DNA of 64,000 bases, taken from Ryuthela nishihirai. Its lineage: Eukaryota > Arthropoda > Arachnida > Araneae > Heptathelidae. Positions 10,287 through 22,676 of the stretch are shown here, in pieces. The position numbers were made by a program, and so were the translations under genes. Where the stretch lies: contig JAWZYU010000020.1 of NCBI GenBank assembly GCA_038380435.1, positions 46,718,307 to 46,782,306 on the forward strand. The letters run 5' to 3'. Position 1 is the stretch's first letter. Each line of letters starts with the position of its first letter. The notes beneath the pieces were generated by a model. The model saw only the letters and a program-made list of their open reading frames with translations. It did not search any database and was not told the DNA's origin.

Positions 10287-10979
10287 TAAAGAGCCGAATA
10301 ACAGCAACATTACAGTGCTAAGATTACAATTTCAGCCATTTTTTTACTATTATAAATAGTGAATTCGGATTTAAAAAAATTGCAAGCATTCCAAGTCATA
10401 TTGATAAATATTTTTTATCCGAAATTTTCTTTTTAAAACAACTATTATTTACTAAACTGAACTCTATTATTCTCAATTATATCTCTTCGGGGGAAAGTGC
10501 GAGACAGTCTCTATCCAGTGGAGAGGGGAGCTTTTCTTAAAACCTCCTCGAAAGCAAATCCTGAAGCTAAGATATTATGTAAAATGAAGAAATAAATTCC
10601 GAGTAAAAGTGGGAGAAAATTCAAGCATAAACATATTATAATGTGTTAAAAGTTTTTATTCGTTGCAAAAACAAAAAGCATATTAGAAGTACATTAAAAA
10701 TGCTGACGGATAAAATAATATAAACCCTCTGTTTAAAGAACAGACCCCCTTTATCGCGTTAAAGAACTTTTTTTTTTAGTAAGCCCTACCTGGGCCTAGT
10801 GGATCGAGTACCTGACTACTAAGTCCAACGGGGCATGCATGTCCTTGTGCAAGTATTTGTATGTTGTATGAGAAACCAAGATAAGCCTTATATAGCTTCT
10901 AGGTTATCTCCGTCCTTTGTTAGGGAAGTATTTTCTTCCTTTAAATAAAAGATGTGATGTCAATAAGATGAGATAAGAT
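10287..10979. other. AT-rich unique sequence, nothing recognised
   Basis: AT-rich with short homopolymers; ends in GATGAGATAAGATGAGG-like simple sequence that leads into the 49-bp array. Confidence 0.4.
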
Positions 10980-11014
10980 GAGGATACAGAAAAGAGGGAG
11001 GTTAGAGGATAAGT

Positions 11015-11985
11015 TTGATAACAGGAGTTTAGAGGAGGAATTGGCTACGGGAAGTCAGAGGAAGAGCAAAGAGGAGGTTAGAGGAGGAATTGGCTACGGG
11101 AAGTCAGAGGAAGAGTTAAGAGGAGGTTAGAGGAGGAATTGGCTACGGGAAGTCAGAGGAAGAGTTAAGAGGAGGTTAGAGCAGGAATTGACTACGGGAA
11201 GTCAGAGGAAGAGTTAAGAGGAGGTTAGAGGAGGAATTGGCTACGGGAAGTCGGAGGAGGAGCTAAGAGGAGGTTAGAGGAGGAATTGGCTACGGGAAGT
11301 CAGAGGAAGAGTTAAGAGGAGGTTAGAGGAGGAATTGGCTACGGGAAGTCAGAGGAAGAGTTAAGAGGAGGTTAGAGGAGGAATTGGCTACGGGAAGTCA
11401 GAGGAAGAGCTAAGAGGAGGTTAGAGGAGGAATTGGCTACGGGATGTCAGAGGAGGAGTTAAGAGGAGGTTAGAGGAGGAATTGGCTACGGGAAGTCAGA
11501 GGAAGAGCTAAGAGGAGGTTAGAGGAGGAATTGGCTACGGGATGTCAGAGGAGGAGCTAAGAGGAGGTTAGAGGAGGAATTGGCTACGGGAAGTCAGAGG
11601 AGGAGCTAAGAGGAGGTTAGAGGAGGAATTGGCTACGGGAAGTCAGAGGAGGAGCTAAGAGGAGGTTAGAGGAGGAATTGGCTACGGGAAGTCAGAGGAA
11701 GACTTAAGAGGAGGTTAGAGGAGGAATTGGCTACGGGAAGTCAGAGGAAGAGTTAAGAGGAGGTTAGAGGAGGAATTGGCTACGGGAAGTCAGAGGAAGA
11801 GCTAAGAGGAGGTTAGAGGAGGAATTGGCTACGGGATGTCAGAGGAGGAGCTAAGAGGAGTTAGAGGAGGAATTGGCTACGGGAAGTCAGAGGAAGAGCT
11901 AAGAGGAGGTTAGAGGAGGAATTGGCTACGGGAAGTCAGAGGAAGAGTTAAGAGGAGGTTAGAGGAGGAATTAAGAGTAGATCAG
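11015..11985. repeat. 49-bp tandem array, about 19 units
   Basis: Purine-rich units of 49 bp with the constant core GGAATTGGCTACGGGAAGTC and a variable part AGAGGAAGAGTTAAGAGGAG. The first spacing measured (11041 to 11090) is 49 bp. Variant marks include GGATGTC for GGAAGTC and GAGGAG for GAGGAAG. Decayed AGGTTAGA/AGGAGTTAGA units continue to about 12150. No convincing match to SINE-A was found. Confidence 0.9.
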
Positions 11986-12403
11986 AGGAATTAATAAGCG
12001 AGGTCAGAGGACAAGTTAGTTAAACAGAGGTCAGAAGAAAAGTTAGTTATGGGAGGTTAAAATAAGAGTTAGACGAAAAGAGATTACAGGAGTAGTTAGA
12101 TAAGATGTTAGAGGAAGGGTTAAAAATAGGAGGTTAGAAGAGGAGTTAGATAAGATTATTTCTACTTTTTAGGGCGGATATAGAAAGATAGGCATTTTTT
12201 AAACTTTTTAATTTCTTTCTTTGTCACTGAAAATACTTATCTTCAGAATATTTCATTTGATATATGACTCATAAATATTGAGCACATTTTTCTTCCCCAT
12301 TTCCGTGGAGTCGTGTTTGAGGTAGCCCGTGACATTGCAGACGCCACTAGCTTTGAAACTCGTTAAGGTCGACACCCGCGAAATTTCCATCCCTCTTTTT
12401 CTA
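11986..12403. other. Decayed array tail and unique sequence
   Basis: To about 12150 it holds diverged GAGGTCAGAGGA/AGTTAGATAAG units of the neighbouring array; beyond that I see nothing recognisable. Confidence 0.45.
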
Positions 12404-12785
12404 GGGGCGGGGGTAGCCAGTCGGTAGCGCGCCAGGCTCGTAATCTGTAGTTCCCAGGTTCGAGTCTCATCTGGGTCAGCGTTGAGATTTATCTCCGCAA
12501 AATTCCCCGCCCTGCCCACGGTCAGTAGGGGACACCGATGGGCTTGGAAAGGCCGCCGTCCGTCGGATGGAACGTTAAGCCGTGGCCGCGTGTGTGGGAG
12601 AGCCATGCCCTGTGCACCTTAAAGAACACGTTGGATGGCCTTGACGGGAGGCTACTATCTATCTCCCAACAGCTGTTCCAGTGGGTCTCCTCCCCCAACC
12701 TTCTCTGAGCCTTCGGGGTCCATGTGACCTGGCCATTTAGCCCATGGTGTGCAAAAAAGTGCCGCTCAGAGGTAAAACAACCAAC
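12404..12785 (+). mobile_element. SINE-A, near full length
   Basis: Head GGGGCGGGGGTAGCC, B box GGTTCGAGTCTC, complete body and the 3' end GGTAAAACAACCAAC. No clear target-site duplication. Confidence 0.88.
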
Positions 12786-12971
12786 ACAGAAACTGGCCGA
12801 CCGACTAATGACGAGTGAAAAGCAATAGTAATACTTAAAAAAACAAATAGTCTCTGTTTTGTGTGATCATATATTTAAGAATTTTGTTTTTCCTTTAGAC
12901 AGCTATGAAATAAATGCCTTGTAACCATCCGATACAAAGGCTTTGATTCAAGATCATATCATTTGAGGAGG

Positions 12972-13355
12972 GTTGGGTTGTTTTACCTCTGAGCGGCACT
13001 TTTTTGCACACCATGGGCTAAATGGCCAGGTCACATGGACCCCTAAGGCTCAGAGAAGGTTGGGGGAGGGGACCCACTGGAACAGCTGTTGGGAGACAGA
13101 TGGTAGCCTCCCGTCAAGACCATCCAGCGTGTTCTTTAACGTACACAGGGTATGGCTCTCCCACACACGGGGCCACGGCTTAACGTCCCATCCGACGGAC
13201 GGCGGTCTTTCCAAGCCCATCGGTGTCCCCTACTGACCGTGGGCAGGGCGGCGAATTTTGCGGAGATAAATCTCAACGCTGACCCAGCTGAGACTCGAAC
13301 CTGGGAACTACAGATTACGAGCCTGGCGCGCTACCGACTGAGCCACCCCCGCCCC
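12972..13355 (-). mobile_element. SINE-A, full length, 13-bp target-site duplication
   Basis: TCATTTGAGGAGG occurs at 12959-12971 and 13356-13368. The intervening 384 bp is a complete antisense SINE-A ending in the G-rich head (CCCCCGCCCC on the plus strand). Confidence 0.93.
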
Positions 13356-13368
13356 TCATTTGAGGAGG

Positions 13369-13855
13369 AAAATGTTTTTTTTGAACATCCGTGAAGCATT
13401 TAATGCTTTTGAAGTGGGCTTACAAGAAGGTATAGTGCACATCTCTTCCAAGTCTAGCAGCAAAAAGGTTTCGCTCCCAAAAGAAGTAAATATTTGACTG
13501 CTTTGTTAGTAAAGACTCTTACCGAAAGGGAGATATCGGGTTGTTGGTTTTGGATGGAGAAGATGTTGAACCCAAAAGAGGATAGCGGAATAAAATATTC
13601 GCTTCTTTGCCGGGAATTTCATTTCGCATGGAGGGAAACTCCTTAAGTATTTTCATCATATATGTATGATACGTTTAGAGAAAAAGGTGAATGAATGTTA
13701 ATGCGATTTGGCGAACTTGAATTGTACGGTGATAACAGAAGAGTCAGGAGTATTCTTTCCAAATCTGTGTCAATATGTCATCAGGAAAAGAATTCACACG
13801 GGAAACAAGTCATCAAAATGAGCTAGTTGTTTTTCTTCTGAGCTTCGTTTTTCTT
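13369..13855. other. No gene recognised
   Basis: Unique-looking sequence between the SINE-A target-site duplication and the MITE core. No element ends or coding signature seen. Confidence 0.4.
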
Positions 13856-14427
13856 CTCAGGAAAAATATCTGGAGCGTGTACAGCAACTGTACACGCTCC
13901 AGTTACCGTTAACAGCAAACTGGAGCGTGTGCAGTAACTGCACACGCTCCAGTTTGCTGTGAACGGTAACTGCACACGCTCAATATTTCCGTAAGTGAGC
14001 CCACACGATCCAGGTCTTTGTGAGCTCACACGATCCAATGTGCTGTGAACATTAACCGCAACCGCTCCAGTTTGCTGTGAACGGTAACTGCACACGCTCA
14101 ATATTTCCGTGAGTGAGCCCACACGATCCAGGTCTTTGTGAGCTCACACGATCCAATGTGCTGTGAACATTAACCGCAACCGCTCCAGTTTGCTGTGAAC
14201 GGTAACTGCACACGCTCAATATTTCCGTGAGTGAGCCCACACGATCCAGGTCTTTGTGAGCTCACACGATCCAATGTGCTGTGAACATTAACCGCAACCG
14301 CTCCAGTTTGCTGTGAACGATAACTGCACACGCTCAATATTTCCGTGAGTGAGCCCACACGATCCAGGTCTTTGTGAGCTCACACGATCCAATGTGCTGT
14401 GAACATTAACCGCAACCGCTCCAGTCC
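13856..14427. mobile_element. MITE core with 118-bp tandem repeats
   Basis: Internal part of the Tc1-like MITE (GGAGCGTGTACAGCAACTG..., paired ACACGCTCCAG modules) without the terminal CAGTCGCTC motifs. From about 13990 a unit containing GAGTGAGCCCACACGATC, CACGATCCAATGTGCTGTG and CAATATTTCCGTGAG repeats about four times; successive copies are 118 bp apart (for example 14052, 14170). Confidence 0.8.
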
Positions 14428-14439
14428 TCTTTCGCATGA

Positions 14440-14760
14440 AGTGGGCTAAACTGACAGATCACAAGGACCCCAAAGGTTCAGAGAAAGTTGCGGAAAGAGA
14501 TCCACTGGGTAATTTTTGGAGCAGTCCATCAAGCTAATCCAACTTATATTTTAACGCTTCCTATCGGAAGGAGATTATAGTTGTCTCCCCTGCACAAGGG
14601 GGCCATGGTTTAATGTTCCTTCTGATGGAAGGTTGCCTTTTCAATCTGACTGATGTCACCTTTTGCGGAGATAATATGAACGTAAGCTGAGAAAGGACTC
14701 GAACCTGGGAGCGTTCTGTTACAAGCCTGGCGCCCTACTGATAAGCTACGTTCGGACTGG
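14440..14760 (-). mobile_element. SINE-A, old and diverged
   Basis: Weak antisense match over the body (GGGCTAAACTGACAGATCAC, ACTCGAACCTGGGAGC, GCCTGGCGCCCTACTG). A further fragment (GGGTTAGATGGCCAGG) follows near 14840. Confidence 0.65.
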
Positions 14761-14910
14761 AGTAACTGATGATATCATTTTTCTGATATACATTATCATT
14801 ATACCCTTGACTGGCTACTTTTTTAATCTACATAATGGGTTAGATGGCCAGGTTATAAAAACTCTCGTGTTTCAAAGGATAAGAGGAATCACTTGATTAT
14901 TAAGCTTGAA

Positions 14911-15298
14911 ATGGTTGGGTTGTTTTACCTCTGAGCGGCACTTTTTTGCACACCATGGGCTAAATGGCCAGGTCACATGGACCCCGAAGGATCAGAGAAG
15001 GTTGGGAGAGGGGACCCACTGGAACAGCTGTTGGGAGACAGATGGTAGCCTCCCGTCAAGGCCATCCAGCGTGTTCTTTAACGTGCACAGGGTATGGCTC
15101 TCCCGCACACGGGGCCACTGCTTAACGTCCCATCCGACGGACGGCGGCCTTTCCAAGCCCATCGGTGTCCCCTACTGACCGTGGGCAGGGCGGGGAATTT
15201 TGCGGAGAATAATCTCAACGCTGACCCAGCTGCGACTCGAACCTGGGAACTACAGATTACGAGCCTGGCGCGCTACCGAATGAGCCACTCCCTCCCCG
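14911..15298 (-). mobile_element. SINE-A, full length
   Basis: Antisense copy from GGTTGGGTTGTTTTACC to the tRNA-like head. It is inserted in diverged sequence that has similar CACTTGATTATTAAGCTTG-type motifs on both sides. No exact target-site duplication. Confidence 0.9.
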
Positions 15299-16082
15299 TT
15301 TAAGAGGAGGTACTAACGGACTGGATAGCCACTGAACTTAATTGAATAAAGGGGGACATTAGACCAATCAGCTTGGATGGAATGGCCACTAAGGGGCTTA
15401 AATGGCAAACGTACGACTAAAACAGTGGACTCGGTATGGTAAAGGATAAGGTACCACTAGATTAGTGAAAATAATGTTATAATTCTTAATTTTTAAATTC
15501 TGAGGTGAAATTTGATTTTGAAAAATGTAGTTTAAAAGAGGAACTCTAAGATATTGAGATCGAATGGTTTTTGGGACCACAAGACCAATAGGTTTGAAGA
15601 GGAAAGGCAAACCACTAGAGCATTGAATTTGAAAAAGGAATCACTAGATTATTTGTCTTCAAAAGGAATGGGAATTATTATACAAGTGAGCTTAAAAGGA
15701 CCACTAGAACATTGGTCTTGATAAAGGAATCTCTAGATGATCAGTAAGAGAAATCATCAGACCATTTGGCTTGAAATGATAGTGAACCATTGCAACAGAA
15801 TTCCTCAACCTTTTATGGGCAATGATACATCTAGCTTTACTGAGAATTTTGCACACGAAACGAATTCTAAGACAACAGAATAGTACTGCAGTGGTTTCCA
15901 ATCGACGTGTCGCGTCCAAGGTATGCCACGAAAATTTAAGAAAAACATTAATACTGCATAAATAGTTGTACTTTAAAAAAAAATTACGATTTTATTGTTT
16001 TTGTCAAATGTTGAGCTTAATATGCGTTTTTGTTTAGATGAATTGAATTTTAAAATAAATAATAAAAAAAAGTAACATTTTA
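15299..16082. repeat. Heavily decayed tandem repeat and unique sequence
   Basis: From about 15310 to 15790, loosely similar blocks (GGACCACTAGAACATTGG, GAATCACTAGATTATTTG, AATCATCAGACCATTTGG) recur every 40-60 bp, and similar text lies left of the SINE at 14860-14905. After 15800 nothing is recognised. Confidence 0.4.
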
Positions 16083-19000
16083 TCACAGATGTGTGTGTGG
16101 GGCTCAGAGAAGGGGACCCACCGAAGAAGAACCTCAAAGGGAGTCCTCAGAGAAGCGCCCCTCAGAGAAGGGGACCCACCGAAGAAGAACCTCAAAGGGA
16201 GTCCTCAGAGAAGGGGACCTACCGAAGGATAACCTCAAAGGGAGTCCTCAGAGAAGGGGACCCACCGAAGGATAACCTCAAAGGGAGTCCTCAGAGAAGC
16301 GCCCCTAAGAGACGGGGACCTACCGAAGGATAACCTCAAAGGGAGTCCTCAGAGCAGCGCCCCTCAGAGAAGGGGACCCACCGAAGGATAACCTCAAAGG
16401 GAGTCCTCAGAGAAGCGCCCCTCAGAGAAGGGGACCCACTGAAGGATAACCTCAAAGGGAGTCCTCAGAGAAGCGCCCCTCAGAGAAGGGGACCCACCGA
16501 AGAAGAACCTCAAAGGGAGTCCTCAGAGAAGGGGACCTACCGAAGGATAACCTCAAAGGGAGTCCTCAGAGAAGGGGACCCACCGAAGGATAACCTCAAA
16601 GGGAGTCCTCAGAGAAGCGCCCCTAAGAGACGGGGACCTATCGAAGGATAACCTCAAAGGGAGTCCTCAGAGCAGTGCCCCTCAGAGAAGGGGACCCACC
16701 GAAGGATAACCTCAAAGGGAGTCCTCATAGAAGCGCCCCTCGGAGAAGGGGACCCACTGAAGGATAACCTCAAAGGGAATCCTCAGAGAAGCGCCCCTCA
16801 GAGAAGCGCCCCTCAGAGAAGGGGACCCACTGAAGGATAACCTCAAAGGAAGTCCTCAGAGAAGCGCCCCTCAGAGAAAGGGACCCACCGAAGAAGAACC
16901 TCAAAGGGAGTCCTCAGAGAAGCGCCCCTCAGAGAAGGGGACCCACCGAAGAAGAACCTCAAAGGGAGTCCTCAGAGAAGCGCCCCTCAGAGAAGGGGAC
17001 CCACCGAAGGATAACCTCAAAGGGAGTCCTCAGAGAAGCGCCCTTCAGAGAAGGGGACCCACCGAAGAAGAACCTCAAAGGGAGTCCTCAGAGAAGCGCC
17101 CCTCAGAGAAGGGGACCCACCGAAGAAGAACCTCAAAGGGAGTCCTCAGAGAAGCGCCCCTCAGAGAAGGGGACCCACCGAAGGATAACCTCAAAGGGAG
17201 TCCTCAGAGAAGCGCCCCTAAGAGACGGGGACCTACCGAAGGATAACCTCAAAGGGAGTCCTCAGAGCAGCGCCCCTCAGAGAAGGGGACCCACCGAAGG
17301 ATAACCTCAAAGGGAGTCCTCAGAGAAGCGCCCCTCAGAGAAGGGGACCCACTGAAGGATAACCTCAAAGGGAGTCCTCAGAGAAGCGCCCCTCAGAGAA
17401 GGGGACCCACCGAAGAAGAACCTCAAAGGGAGTCCTCAGAGAAGGGGGCCTACCGAAGGATAACCTCAAAGGGAGTCCTCAGAGAAGGGGACCCACTGAA
17501 GGATAACCTCAAAGGGAGTCCTCAGAGAAGCGCCCCTAAGAGACGGGGACCTACCGAAGGATAACCTCAAAGGGAGTCCTCAGAGCAGCGCCCCTCAGAG
17601 AAGGGGACCCACCGAAGGATAACCTCAAAGGGAGTCCTCAGAGAAGCGCCCCTCAGAGAAGGGGACCCACTGAAGGATAACCTCAAAGGGAGTCCTCAGA
17701 GAAGCGCCCCTCAGAGAAGGGGACCCACCGAAGAAGAACCTCAAAGGGAGTCCTCAGAGAAGGGGACCTACCGAAGGATAACCTCAAAGGGAGTCCTCAG
17801 AGAAGGGGACCCACCGAAGGATAACCTCAAAGGGAGTCCTCAGAGAAGCGCCCCTAAGAGACGGGGACCTATCGAAGGATAACCTCAAAGGGAGTCCTCA
17901 GAGCAGCGCCCCTCAGAGAAGGGGCCCCACCGAAGGATAACCTCAAAGGGAGTCCTCAGAGATCGCCCCTCAGAGAAGGGGACCCACTGAAGGATAACCT
18001 CAAAGGGAATCCTCAGAGAAGCGCCCCTCAGAGAAGGGGACCCACTGAAGGATAACCTCAAAGGGAGTCCTCAGAGAAGGGGACCCACCGAAGAAGAACC
18101 TCAAAGGGAGTCCTCAGAGAAGCGCCCCTCAGAGAATGGGACCCACCGAAGGATAACCTCAAAGGGAGTCCTCAGAGAAGCACCCCTCAGAGAAGGGGAC
18201 CCACTGAAGGATAACCTCAAAGGGAGTCCTCAGAGAAGCGCCCCTCAGAGAAGGGGACCCACTGAAGGATAACCTCAAAGGGAGTCCTCAGAGAAGCGCC
18301 CCTCAGAGAAGGGGACCCACTGAAGGATAACCTCAAAGGGAATCCTCAGAGAAGCGCCCCTCAGAGAAGGGGACCCACTGAAGGATAACCTCAAAGGGAG
18401 TCCTCAGAGCAGCGCCCCTCAGAGAAGGGGACCCACCGAAGGATAACCTCAAAGGGAGTCCTCAGAGAAGCGCCCCTCAGAGACGGGGACCCACTGAAGG
18501 ATAACCTCAAAGGGAATCCTCAGAGAAGCGCCCCTCAGAGAAGGGGACCCACTGAAGGATAACCTCAAAGGGAGTCCTCAGAGAAGGGGACCCACCGAAG
18601 AAGAACCTCAAAGGGAGTCCTCAGAGAAGCGCCCCTCAGAGAATGGGACCCATCGAAGGATAACCTCAAAGGGAGTCCTCAGAGAAGCACCCCTCAGAGA
18701 AGGGGACCCACTGAAGGATAACCTCAAAGGGAGTCCTCAGAGAAGCGCCCCTCAGAGAAGGGGACCCACTGAAGGATAACCTCAAAGGGAGTCCTCAGAG
18801 AAGCACCCCTCAGAGAAGGGGACCCACTGAAGGATAACCTCAAAGGGAGTCCTCAGAGAAGCGCCCCTCAGAGAAGGGGACCCACTGAAGGATAACCTCA
18901 AAGGGAGTCCTCAGAGAAGCGCCCCTCAGAGAAGGGGACCCACTGAAGGATAACCTCAAAGGGAATCCTCAGAGAAGCGCCCCTCAGAGAAGGGGACCCA

Positions 19001-21135
19001 CTGAAGGATAACCTCAAAGGGAGTCCTCAGAGAAGCGCCCCTCAGAGAAGGGGACCCACTGAAGGACAACCTCAAAGGGAGTCCTCAGAGAAGCGCCCCT
19101 CAGAGAAGGGGACCCACTGAAGGATAACCTCAAAGGGAATCCTCAGAGAAGCGCCCCTCAGAGAAGGGGACCCACTGAAGGATAACCTCAAAGGGAATCC
19201 TCAGAGAAGCGCCCCTCAGAGAAGGGGACCCACTGAAGGATAACCTCAAAGGGAGTCCTCAGAGAAGCGCCCCTCAGAGAAGGGGACCCACTGAAGGACA
19301 ACCTCAAAGGGAGTCCTCAGAGAAGCGCCCCTCAGAGAAGGGGACCCACTGAAGGATAACCTCAAAGGGAATCCTCAGAGAAGCGCCCCTCAGAGAAGGG
19401 GACCCACTGAAGGATAACCTCAAAGGGAGTCCTCAGAGAAGCGCCCCTCAGAGAAGGGGACCCACTGAAGGATAACCTCAGAGGGAATCCTCAGAGAAGC
19501 GCCCCTCAGAGAAGGGGACCCACTGAAGGATACCCTCAAAGGGAGTCCTCAGATAAGCGCCCCTCAGAGAAGGGGACCCACTGAAGGATATCCTCAAAGG
19601 GAATCCTCAGAGAAGCGCCCCTCAGAGAAGGGGACCCACTGAAGGATAACCTCAAAGGGAGTCCTCAGAGAAGCGCCCCTCAGAGAAGGGGACCCACTGA
19701 AGGATAACCTCAAAGGGAGTCCTCAGAGAAGCGCCCCTCAGAGAAGGGGACCCACCGAAGAAAACCTCAAAGGGAGTCCTCAGAGAAGCGCCCCTCAGAG
19801 AAGGGGACCCACCGAATGATAACCTCAAAGGGAGTCCGCAGAGAAGGGGACCCACCGAAGGATAACCTCAAAGGGAGTCCTCAGAGAAGCGCCCCTAAGA
19901 GACGGGGACCTACCGAAGGATAACCTCAAAGGGAGTCCTCAGAGCAGCGCCCCTCAGAGAAGGGGACCCACCGAAGGATAACCTCAAAGGGAGTCCTCAG
20001 AGAAGGGGACCCACCGAAGGATAACCTCAAAGGGAGTCCTCAGAGAAGCGCCCCTCAGAGAAGGGGACCCACTGAAGGATAACCTCAAAGGGAGTCCTCA
20101 GAGAAGCGCCCCTCAGAGAAGGGGACCCACTGAAGGATAACCTCAAAGGGAGTCCTCAGAGAAGCGCCCCTCAGAGAAGGGGACCCACTGAAGGATAACC
20201 TCAAAGGGAGTCCTCAGAGAAGCGCCACTCAGAGAAGGGGACCCACTGAAGGATAACCTCAAAGGGAGTCCTCAGAGAAGGGGACCCACTGAAGGATAAC
20301 CTCAAAGGGAGTCCTCAGAGAAGCGCCCCTCAGAGAAGGGGACCCACTGAAGGATAACCTCAAAGGGAGTCCTCAGAGAAGCGCCCCTCAGAGAAGGGGA
20401 CCCACTGAAGGATAACCTCAAAGGGAGTCCTCAGAGAAGCGCCCCTCAGAGAAGGGGACCCACTGAAGGATAACCTCAAAGGGAGTCCTCAGAGAAGCGC
20501 CCCTCAGAGAAGGGGACCCACCGAAGAAGAACCTCAAAGGGAGTCCTCAGAGAAGCGCCCCTCAGAGAAGGGGACCCACCGAAGAAGAACCTCAAAGGGA
20601 GTCCTCAGAGAAGCGCCCCTCAGAGAAGGGGACCCACCGAAGAAGAACCTCAAAGGGAGTCCTCAGAGAAGCGCCCCTCAGAGAAGGGGACCCACCGAAG
20701 AAGAACCTCAAAGGGAGTCCTCAGAGAAGCGCCCCTCAGAGAAGGGGACCCACCGAAGAAGAACCTCAAAGGGAGTCCTCAGAGAAGCGCCCCTCAGAGA
20801 AGGGGACCCACCGAAGAAGAACCTCAAAGGGAGTCCTCAGAGAAGCGCCCCTCAGAGAAGGGGACCCACCGAAGAAGAACCTCAAAGGGAGTCCTCAGAG
20901 AAGCGCCCCTCAGAGAAGGGGACCCACCGAAGAAGAACCTCAAAGGGAGTCCTCAGAGAAGCGCCCCTCAGAGAAGGGGACCTACCGAAGGATAACCTCA
21001 AAGGGAGTCCTCAGAGAAGCGCCCCTCAGAGAAGGGGACCACTATTGGTCCTCGCGCTCTTTGTGACCATTTAGCCCATTGTGTGCGAAAAGTGCCGCTC
21101 AGAACTAAAACGAGCCATACAACTCACAGATGTGT
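16083..21135. repeat. 5-kb array of 58/43-bp units between 12-bp direct repeats
   Basis: The array (about 16098-21040) is made of a 58-bp unit and a 43-bp version lacking a 15-bp AGCGCCCCTCAGAGA segment. The core reads CTCAGAGAAGGGGACCCACT then GAAGGATAACCTCAAAGGGA. The blocks CTCAGAGAAGG and GGGGACCCACTG are adjacent pieces of antisense SINE-A (sense positions about 281-309) with 9 bp removed. On the right, 21048-21116 is a sense SINE-A 3' end (TGTGACCATTTAGCCCATTG, AGTGCCGCTCAGA). TCACAGATGTGT borders the whole block at 16083-16094 and 21124-21135, as a target-site duplication would. Short open frames in it are products of the repeat. Confidence 0.92.
21048..21116 (+). mobile_element. SINE-A 3' end at the right border of the 58-bp array
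   Basis: GGTCC, TGTGACC, ATTTAGCCCATTGTGTGC and AGTGCCGCTCAGAACTAAAAC follow the order of SINE-A positions about 315-380 in sense orientation. The array next to it corresponds to antisense SINE-A, so an inversion or template switch lies at the junction. Confidence 0.75.
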
Positions 21136-22264
21136 CACAGTAAATGGACTATTTCAGAAGTATGTTAGTGAAGAGAAAATGTTGAAGAACACTTCACTAA
21201 TGGTTTTTAAATGCGAACCTTAATAATTCTTTCCTCTTAGAAATTGCTAGCTCTCTTTGGATAATGATGAAACAAATGAAAGGAGAGCTACATATTTATT
21301 CACTTATTTATGTATATATATCATTAAAACGAAAACAAATGGTTTTCTCCAAAGAAACGATTACCTGTTTGATAAACGGTTTCGAAGTGCATAGCTTATA
21401 TTTATTTAACATTCAATAATATTTATAAAAAATAATTCAAATGATTCTTCCTCCCGTACAACGTCCCTAGCTCAAGGGTAAAACTTACCCACCCCCAAAA
21501 AATTCACGTTTTCGAAAAAAAAAAAAAAAAACCCAGAAGATCCACGAAGCGTTTTTAATTAAAATTGAAAGACTACCTCATTCCTCCCTGTTTTGACAAA
21601 TTTTCGAAAACAATTTCAGTGTTGCGTTTTCCATGCGCTCGCTTCGGCTCCTCGTGTCCACGTATTATTGGTGCAACTGTTTTGATACATATTGATGAAG
21701 TTAATCACGTGGTCGCAAGGCCCTCAGTTGGTCCCGTGGAGAATGTTCCTCATTGTTAAGGGAAAGAAATTGGAGCTCCGGTTTGCTCCCTGTACGTTAA
21801 ATTAGTCTTCCGTACACTCGATTCGACCATTAACGATTTTGTTTTTAGCCTGGCTTCACTTTGCCGTATCTTGTTTCGTCGTCTGGTATCTCCATTGCGG
21901 GAAGATGCTGGCAACAGGGGTAGGGGAGAGGGGGGGGGGAGAAATTGCGTTTGTTTGAAGGTTCTCGACGTTTCTTACTCCGTGATATTTCTCAACCGAA
22001 TACGTTAATAAACCGGAGGGTCAAAAAATGAAAAAAAAAAAAGATATTTTTCGTTTTTTGGTTATAAAAAAAAAGTATCGAAGTAACGAAGCAAATTATG
22101 GTAAACTTTCCGGGTTTTTTTTTTTGGGGGGGGGGGGGGAATTTAATTGCTTAAATTAGTTGTATATTTTTTGGTTTGAATTGATGAATACCACTTCTTT
22201 GTTTTATCTGGGGATTTGAAAATTTTCAGCCATTGTTCCATTTGCCCTGATCGGGAGGGATCCT
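21136..22264. other. No gene recognised
   Basis: AT-rich sequence with poly(A) near 21518 and G-runs near 21930 and 22128. The open frame at 21565-21759 has no recognisable content. Confidence 0.4.
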
Positions 22265-22272
22265 TCCTATGT

Positions 22273-22668
22273 ATGGGTTGGGTTGTTGGGTTGTTTTACC
22301 TCTGAGCCGCACTTTTTTGCACACCATGGGCTAAATGGCCAGGTCACATGGACCCCGAAGGCTCAGAGAAGGGTGGGGGAGGGGACCCACTGAAACAGCT
22401 GTTGGAAGACAGATGGTAGCCTCCCGTCAAGGCCATCCAGCGTGTTCTTTAACGTGCACAGGTTATGGCTCTCCCGCACACGGCGCCACGGCTTAACGTC
22501 TCATCCGACGGACGGCGGCCTTTCCAAGCCCATCGGTGTCCCCTACTGACCGTGGGCAGGGCGGGGAATTTTGCGGAGATAAATCTCAACGCTGACCCAG
22601 CTGGGACTCGAACCTGGGAACTACAGATTACGAGCCTGGCGCGCTACTGACTGAGCCACCCCCGCCCC
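22273..22668 (-). mobile_element. SINE-A, full length, 8-bp target-site duplication
   Basis: TCCTATGT flanks it at 22265-22272 and 22669-22676. The 3' tail is slightly extended (GGGTTGGGTTGTTGGGTTG). Confidence 0.9.
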
Positions 22669-22676
22669 TCCTATGT

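Noticed and set aside
11015..11985. The 49-bp array as another SINE-A derivative
   Set aside because: Short purine-rich resemblances to the SINE segment near position 300 exist, but I could not align more than about 10 bp without gaps.
16091..16333. Proline- and glutamate-rich small proteins at the start of the 58-bp array
   Set aside because: 58-bp and 43-bp units are not multiples of three, so frames are short and shift constantly.
16083..21135. A bacterial-type or CRISPR repeat array
   Set aside because: Units are adjacent without spacers and derive from a SINE in a eukaryotic repeat landscape.
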